IMG/VR virus record: IMGVR_UViG_3300033145_000528 | Coordinates: 1-52,485 of that record | Length of the DNA stretch: 52,485 nucleotides | Direction: 5' to 3' (one strand) | From: a virus | Shown: positions 48,742 to 52,485 of the stretch, piece after piece | Layout: each line of letters opens with the position of its first letter | Numbering within the stretch: the first letter of the stretch is position 1 | The notes under the pieces: model-generated | Told to the model about the DNA's origin: nothing | What the model saw: only the letters and a program-made list of their open reading frames with translations | Databases searched by the model: none | Position numbers and translations under genes: made by a program

Positions 48742-48888
48742 ATGATTGAAACAGGTATATTGTTTATTTATGCATCCATATGTATCATATCAGCATCAAT
48801 AGGCTGTTGTATGGGTGCTGCGTTTGGGTTTGCGGTAGGTAGATATGTTAAAGAAATTATATTTATCTCAAACAGGGGAACAAAATAG
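48742..48888 (+). CDS. Small membrane protein
   Basis: A 48-residue protein with one long hydrophobic segment (FIYASICIISASIGCCMG) and a basic end. GAGGAG lies close before it. No family recognised. Confidence 0.5.
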   Translation: MIETGILFIYASICIISASIGCCMGAAFGFAVGRYVKEIIFISNRGTK

Positions 48889-48898
48889 AGGAAAACAG

Positions 48899-49627
48899 AT
48901 GAAAACCTACAATCTCCGTAAAGGTGAGCAGTTACAAGATGAGGGCTTGTGGTGTGTGCCGTTGAAGGAGCAACCGCCAGAATACAAATGGGATATAGAT
49001 GCTATAGGATGGTGTTATACAGATATTCCACTCCAATATCCAGTCGGCGAGATTGTTGGGATTAAGGAAAAGAAAATAAAGTGGATAAAACATATTGTTG
49101 GGGAGGGTAGTCGCAATCACGTTTTATATTATGACACTTATGGAGCGCATTGTAAAGAACCAAACTGTGAATATAATAAGCCACAAAACGCTATCCGCAA
49201 ACAGGCTAAAATAGTGGATAACACAGTTAAACAAGTGCAAAAGCTAACAATTAAGGAAGTATGTAAGATATTAGATTTTGAGTTTAGAGAAGAGTTTAAT
49301 GACCCTACTTACTTTGATACTTTTGCGTTAGTAAAAAGATTTATTGCTCAGTTTAACTCTAAGTATGCCAAGCCACGACCACACTATGAGTATGGTGTTC
49401 AAGGTATTGTGAGTGGAAAATTAGCAAAAAGGAAAGGAAGATATAAGAACAAGAAGATTGTTAGGTATGAGTGTTGGTGCTGGGATAAGCAGGCAATATT
49501 TGATTTGGCTAACAGAAACGATGATTATTTGCTTTATACTGATAGTAGGTGGAAATACAAAGGTTTGCCTCTTAAAGTCCACTATAATCCGTATGTAGAA
49601 TTGCCAAAATATGCGAGGGTGAAATGA
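48899..49627 (+). CDS. Hypothetical protein, weakly ASCH-like
   Basis: A 242-residue protein. The order PVGEIVGIKEK, WIKHIVGEG, QVQKLTIKEVCKIL, FVLA.. (ALVKRFIAQFNSKYAK) recalls the phage ASCH-domain proteins that read RxGDxLxVRE..LxxI..EDAxAEG..FxxxWNSLN, but conserved residues are poorly kept. Then an extra basic C-terminal part. Low-confidence family call. GAGGAAAA leads. Confidence 0.45.
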   Translation: MKTYNLRKGEQLQDEGLWCVPLKEQPPEYKWDIDAIGWCYTDIPLQYPVGEIVGIKEKKIKWIKHIVGEGSRNHVLYYDTYGAHCKEPNCEYNKPQNAIRKQAKIVDNTVKQVQKLTIKEVCKILDFEFREEFNDPTYFDTFALVKRFIAQFNSKYAKPRPHYEYGVQGIVSGKLAKRKGRYKNKKIVRYECWCWDKQAIFDLANRNDDYLLYTDSRWKYKGLPLKVHYNPYVELPKYARVK

Positions 49628-49845
49628 TATTTAGAAATAAAACAAAGCATATGATTTTGGAAACATATCCAAAAGAGAATAAAATTGAAATTCGTTACCC
49701 TGATGCTTCTTACAGTTTTAAACTGGTAGCCAAATGCAGACCTGATGCTTATGTGTTTCCTATCACAGAGAAATTTCTTATTAAAAAGCTTGAACAGTTT
49801 CTTAACGGATTGTCAGAAAATAAAGGATATGATGACAAAGACTGA
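49624..49845 (+). CDS. Hypothetical small protein
   Basis: A 73-residue beta-rich protein (HMILETYPKENKIEIRYPDA). No family recognised. ATGA overlap with the previous stop. Confidence 0.5.
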   Translation: MIFRNKTKHMILETYPKENKIEIRYPDASYSFKLVAKCRPDAYVFPITEKFLIKKLEQFLNGLSENKGYDDKD

Positions 49846-49851
49846 AATGAT

Positions 49852-49989
49852 GCGGGCTGTGGCGGAATGGTAGACGCAATTTGGGCTAATGATGGAGTGC
49901 GACTATCTGGTGCATTATGGAAAGTCAATGAGCCAAGGTTTGAGTCCTTATAGTCTCTGTCGTACAGGTTCGACTCCTGTCAGCTCGCA
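49852..49989 (+). tRNA. tRNA-like element with oversized middle; anticodon not assignable
   Basis: The 5' end has a Leu/Ser-type D-arm (GGCGGAATGGTAGACGC) and the 3' end a perfect T-arm ACAGG-TTCGACT-CCTGT. GCGGGCTG pairs with CAGCTCGC as an 8-bp acceptor (one G-U), then A. Between the arms lie 86 nt instead of about 30. Inside is a nested stem GACTAT (49901-49906)/ATAGTC (49950-49955) and a second T-arm-like AAGGTTTGAGTCCTT. It could be a tRNA with an insertion, two overlapping tRNAs, or a decayed one. CCA is not encoded. Confidence 0.55.
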
Positions 49990-50008
49990 TAAATGGAATG
50001 GCAATTTC

Positions 50009-50131
50009 ATGATACAAAGGAGTGAAGGTTTACTATCAGGTAATAGATTTGGTCAAAGATGCGAATGTGTAGATTGTGGAGCAACAGTAACTCACATATA
50101 CAAGTTGACTTATGAGCAGTCTGTATTTTAA
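50009..50131 (+). CDS. Small Cys-rich protein
   Basis: A 40-residue frame with GQRCECVDCGATVTHIY, a possible zinc knuckle. Weak ribosome site. A longer frame from 49889 would read through the tRNA-like element and is rejected. Confidence 0.35.
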   Translation: MIQRSEGLLSGNRFGQRCECVDCGATVTHIYKLTYEQSVF

Positions 50132-50148
50132 AAAAAAGGGAGAATGGG

Positions 50149-50694
50149 ATGAAAGATGATGTTGTTGAATTAATAAGTGAAACGTATTGCGATGCTGGTT
50201 ATGTTGTAAGGGATGAGATAAAACGAAGTCATTTTGAGGACATGAAGGTAATTCCAATATCAATTAGTAATAAGGAGACTAAAGAATTTGCGGATAAACT
50301 TTCAAAAGGATTAGATGTCCAAGAGGGGCATACAATTCAAATAGTCTCTGCGTACACAGTTGGTGGTGATTATATAGGCTCTGTCAAAACAGCAAAGTTT
50401 CTATGTGAGAAGCTTGGTATACATCCTGAATTAGCAAAGCCTTCTGATTGTGTCTGCTCAATTGGGTTTTCTCGAAAAGATGGTAAATGGTATGGCTGGA
50501 GTCATCGAGCTATTTACGGTTTTAAGGTTGGCGATAAAGTTAAGAAAGGCGATTGTTGTGCCTCCTCAGGTTGGACGGATGAATATTTACACGAACATCC
50601 TGAAGAAGATTTATCATTGCCAGTTGGGTTTGTTGCAAAAAGCATATTTGATGCAAAGAGGATGGCTATTGCTTTTGCTGAATCTGTTAGTTAG
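50149..50694 (+). CDS. Conserved phage protein of unknown function
   Basis: A 181-residue protein with AYTVGGDYIGSVKTAKFLC, then SDCVCSIGFSRKDGKWYGWSHRAIYGFKVGD around residues 100-130 (landmarks, given in part), a pattern seen in several phage proteins of unknown role. AAAGGGAGAATGGG leads. It shares the operon with the genes that follow. Confidence 0.6.
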   Translation: MKDDVVELISETYCDAGYVVRDEIKRSHFEDMKVIPISISNKETKEFADKLSKGLDVQEGHTIQIVSAYTVGGDYIGSVKTAKFLCEKLGIHPELAKPSDCVCSIGFSRKDGKWYGWSHRAIYGFKVGDKVKKGDCCASSGWTDEYLHEHPEEDLSLPVGFVAKSIFDAKRMAIAFAESVS

Positions 50695-50712
50695 ATAAAT
50701 TAAGGAGAAATT

Positions 50713-50934
50713 ATGAAACTTAATGAAATGACGATTGAGAAATTGCTTGAAGTTGTGGAAATGTGCCAATATGAGCCGCAAGGAACTTTAGCTAAGCAAC
50801 AAATTCTATCCAGATTTCACGAACAGCAGGAAGAATTGATTCTAAATTTAACAAGCTGCATACCCCCCAAACTAAAAAGGAAAACGGTTGAAAAGATGAT
50901 TGAATATTATAAAAGGAGCAATCATGAAACTTAA
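50713..50934 (+). CDS. Hypothetical helical protein
   Basis: A 73-residue helical protein (KLNEMTIEKLLEVVEMCQ). No family recognised. AAGGAGAAA leads; overlaps the next start. Confidence 0.5.
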   Translation: MKLNEMTIEKLLEVVEMCQYEPQGTLAKQQILSRFHEQQEELILNLTSCIPPKLKRKTVEKMIEYYKRSNHET

Positions 50935-51061
50935 AATAATCACCATCTTGTTAATCCTCATATCGTCCGCAATTGTGATTTGGACTGGTTGGTTTGTGAT
51001 TAAAAAAGCAAACGACATATTCTGGCGACAATACTGGGAGGAGTATAGACCAAATGGATAA
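50924..51061 (+). CDS. Small single-pass membrane protein
   Basis: A 45-residue protein with one N-terminal membrane segment (ITILLILISSAIVIWTGW) and a charged tail (WRQYWEEYRPNG). AAAGGAG leads. Function unknown. Confidence 0.5.
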   Translation: MKLKIITILLILISSAIVIWTGWFVIKKANDIFWRQYWEEYRPNG

Positions 51062-51422
51062 AGGATTTTATCAGGTAAGACTCGTGCATCCACATGCTTT
51101 ATTTGTGATTCGTGTACGTGGTAATATGGTTGTTGAGGCAGATCCAATTGGTAAGTGGATGGTTGGAAAGAGCTTTATGTATGTAGGAGAATGGATTGCC
51201 AAGAAACACGGGGATTTGATGAAAATTAGAGAAACGGATAAGGAGAATGTTCATATTAGGGTGGGGCAATCAGAGTATGATGCTCTTTGTTTTTGTGAAA
51301 AGGCATGTAGGGAGTTTGTGCGTAAAGTAGAATGTGGTAAGGCTCGGAGTAGGAAAAGTTACAAAGAAATGAAAGAGGCACTCGCATTTCTTGATAGTGC
51401 AAGGCGTTTGGAGGTAGAATAA
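51054..51422 (+). CDS. Hypothetical protein
   Basis: A 122-residue basic protein: YQVRLVHPHALFVIRVRGN, then GKWMVGKSFMYVGEWI and CFCEKACREFVRKVEC near residue 80-95. No family recognised. GGGAGGAG leads. A 16-codon frame at 51422 lies in the short gap after it and has no support. Confidence 0.5.
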   Translation: MDKGFYQVRLVHPHALFVIRVRGNMVVEADPIGKWMVGKSFMYVGEWIAKKHGDLMKIRETDKENVHIRVGQSEYDALCFCEKACREFVRKVECGKARSRKSYKEMKEALAFLDSARRLEVE

Positions 51423-51492
51423 TGATTAGGAGTGTGTTTAAGAGAAGCTGCTCCAAGAACCGAAAGATTTAATGAAAATGGGGGGAGGCATT

Positions 51493-52071
51493 ATGAGACC
51501 TTGCAAAGAACATGACGAAGTTGGTTGCCCCATGACCCGTATCAATCGTGTAAATGGTGAGGGACCGATACCGTGCCATATTATGCTTATTGGGGAAGCG
51601 CCTGGCAAGAATGAGGATAAGAAAGGGAAGCCGTTTGTTGGGAAGTCTGGTAGCGAACTTACGCATCTGTATCTTGGCAGATGTGCGAGAATTAATAGGA
51701 GCAATGTATTCATCACTAATCTCGTGCGCTGTAGAACAAATGACAAGGATAGAGACCCTACGGAGAAAGAAATTAAAGCGTGTAGCCAATTGTTACTTGC
51801 TGAGTTGGCAACTATAAAGCCACGTTTTATTGGACTGATAGGACGCATATCAACTCGATGGATGTTGGGCAATGATATACGAATGGAAAAGGTACACGGA
51901 TTTGGCTATAGTAATCTCATTTTTCCTTATTGCGATGCTCTTGTCATGCCCCTCTACCATCCAGCCTATGGTCTGCACAATACGGCTATGATGAGGCATA
52001 TTATGGAAGATTGGACGAGGTTTGGGAAGATGGTTAGGGGGGACAAGAGTGTAATATGGAAACCAAAGTAG
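51493..52071 (+). CDS. Uracil-DNA glycosylase (family 4/5 type)
   Basis: A 192-residue glycosylase with GEAPGKNED (34-42), PFVGKSGSEL (47-56), FITNLVRCR and PLYHPAY near the end, as in UDG family 4. It lacks the four obvious Cys of thermophilic family 4 enzymes, so the Fe-S cluster is doubtful. It removes uracil from phage DNA. Start 51493 follows GGGGGGAGG; ATG 51472 is less likely. Confidence 0.82.
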   Translation: MRPCKEHDEVGCPMTRINRVNGEGPIPCHIMLIGEAPGKNEDKKGKPFVGKSGSELTHLYLGRCARINRSNVFITNLVRCRTNDKDRDPTEKEIKACSQLLLAELATIKPRFIGLIGRISTRWMLGNDIRMEKVHGFGYSNLIFPYCDALVMPLYHPAYGLHNTAMMRHIMEDWTRFGKMVRGDKSVIWKPK

Positions 52072-52115
52072 TACATTGTAAGAAAGAACTCTCAGAAAAT
52101 AAATATGTTTTATGA
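52056..52115 (+). pseudogene. Truncated duplicate of the DUF4326 gene start
   Basis: A 19-residue frame: METKVVHCKK, then unrelated ELSENKYVL and stop. It matches the start of the DUF4326 gene (136). Its ATG overlaps the glycosylase end by 16 nt. I read it as the old DUF4326 start, separated from the rest by the two genes that follow. Confidence 0.75.
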
Positions 52116-52124
52116 AAGGAGTGA

Positions 52125-52316
52125 ATGATGAATACTGAAGCAGATTTATTAAATGCAATTAAAGAAATTCATTATGAACTGGCAGCATTACTTCCTGATC
52201 CATCTAATCCAGATTGGATGTCATTATTAACAAATGGTAATTCTGCTGATGCAAAGTGTTTACAAAATGTTTGGGATATTACAGAGAATATTTTGAAAGG
52301 GATGGATGATGATTAA
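52125..52316 (+). CDS. Small acidic hypothetical protein
   Basis: A 63-residue acidic protein (TEADLLNAIKEIHYELAALL). No family recognised. GAAAGGAGTGA leads. First gene of the insert between the truncated and intact DUF4326 starts; overlaps the next frame by 8 nt (ATGATTAA). Confidence 0.6.
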   Translation: MMNTEADLLNAIKEIHYELAALLPDPSNPDWMSLLTNGNSADAKCLQNVWDITENILKGMDDD

Positions 52317-52485
52317 AGCAGTCGGAAAACAAATAATTTGTGATTTAGACGGGCAGAGAGATACTATTGATATTATTGAGGGGTATATAGAAAATGAAGA
52401 AACGTGGAAAGCTATGCGTCAAACTCGGGGCTTTGTAACAATACTATTGAAGGTACTTTCTGAACTCGAGATGTGTCATGAAGTT
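52309..52485 (+). CDS. Small hypothetical protein, 5' part (continues at window start)
   Basis: ATG 52309 overlaps the previous stop. The frame is open to the window end and continues at base 115, ending at 129, for 63 residues in all. No family recognised. Confidence 0.6.
   Translation, partial: MIKAVGKQIICDLDGQRDTIDIIEGYIENEETWKAMRQTRGFVTILLKVLSELEMCHEV
52372..52485. repeat. Terminal direct repeat, right copy
   Basis: Exact copy of bases 1-114. Joining the ends at this overlap gives a circle of about 52,371 bp and restores a 63-residue reading frame across the join. Confidence 0.95.

Noticed and set aside
49889-50131. 80-codon frame across the tRNA-like element
   Set aside because: It reads the T-arm as protein; only the part after 50009 is plausible.

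Overview
The window is one tailed double-stranded DNA phage genome of siphovirus type. The last 114 bases repeat the first 114 exactly, and one reading frame runs intact through that join, so the natural molecule is circular (or circularly assembled) at about 52,371 bp. All convincing genes lie on the + strand. No integrase, excisionase or CI-type repressor was recognised, so a lytic lifestyle is likely but not proven. The host is unknown. The promoters look sigma70-like (TTGACA) and Shine-Dalgarno sites are strong (AGGAGG), which argues against Bacteroidota. A lambda-like M-L-K-J tail-tip order and a short PGRP amidase suggest a Gram-negative-type cell, but this is inference.

Layout. 0-3 kb: end of the replication block, with a DUF4326 protein and a family A DNA polymerase split into two genes by small ORFs. 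3-8 kb: metallophosphoesterase, small terminase, large terminase carrying a LAGLIDADG intein, and a DNA methyltransferase. 8.2-12.2 kb: head genes (portal, protease/scaffold, DUF2190 decoration, major capsid) behind tandem promoters with two palindromic operators. 12.2-17.3 kb: a six-gene glycan cassette (three glycosyltransferase genes, one of them a three-domain fusion, then a methyltransferase, a LicD-like phosphotransferase and a CTP-dependent cytidylyltransferase). 17.3-21.5 kb: putative virion decoration proteins, then head-tail connectors. 21.5-35 kb: tail tube, frameshifted tail assembly chaperone, tape measure, tail tip and fibres. 35-36.3 kb: lysis. 36.3-37 kb: palindrome-rich non-coding region with a promoter. 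37-41.1 kb: short early genes of mostly unknown function and a clamp-like protein, ending in a clean terminator. 41.1-41.8 kb: non-coding region with a phased TTCAAATG iteron array, a near-DnaA box and a promoter, probably the origin. 41.8-52.4 kb: SF3 helicase, DNA-binding and recombination proteins (PD-(D/E)XK nuclease, P-loop ATPase, ERCC4 nuclease), an unusual tRNA-like element and uracil-DNA glycosylase, leading back to position 1.

Most distinctive observations. (1) At four loci (polymerase, DUF4326, RecB-like nuclease, SF3 helicase) one or more small ORFs sit between a gene and a duplicated piece of that gene, or of its start or end, as if small cassettes insert while repairing the gene they hit; a fifth, looser case lies in the early region. 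(2) The glycan cassette sits between the capsid gene and the connectors and predicts a CDP-activated, phospho-decorated virion glycan. (3) A strong -1 frameshift signal (A AAA AAC, 5-nt spacer, 11-bp stem) lies in the tail chaperone gene. (4) The terminase intein interrupts the nuclease active site and ends in Gln-Thr. (5) The iteron array upstream of the helicase is phased at 13-14 nt. (6) Three promoters share an identical 16-nt box.
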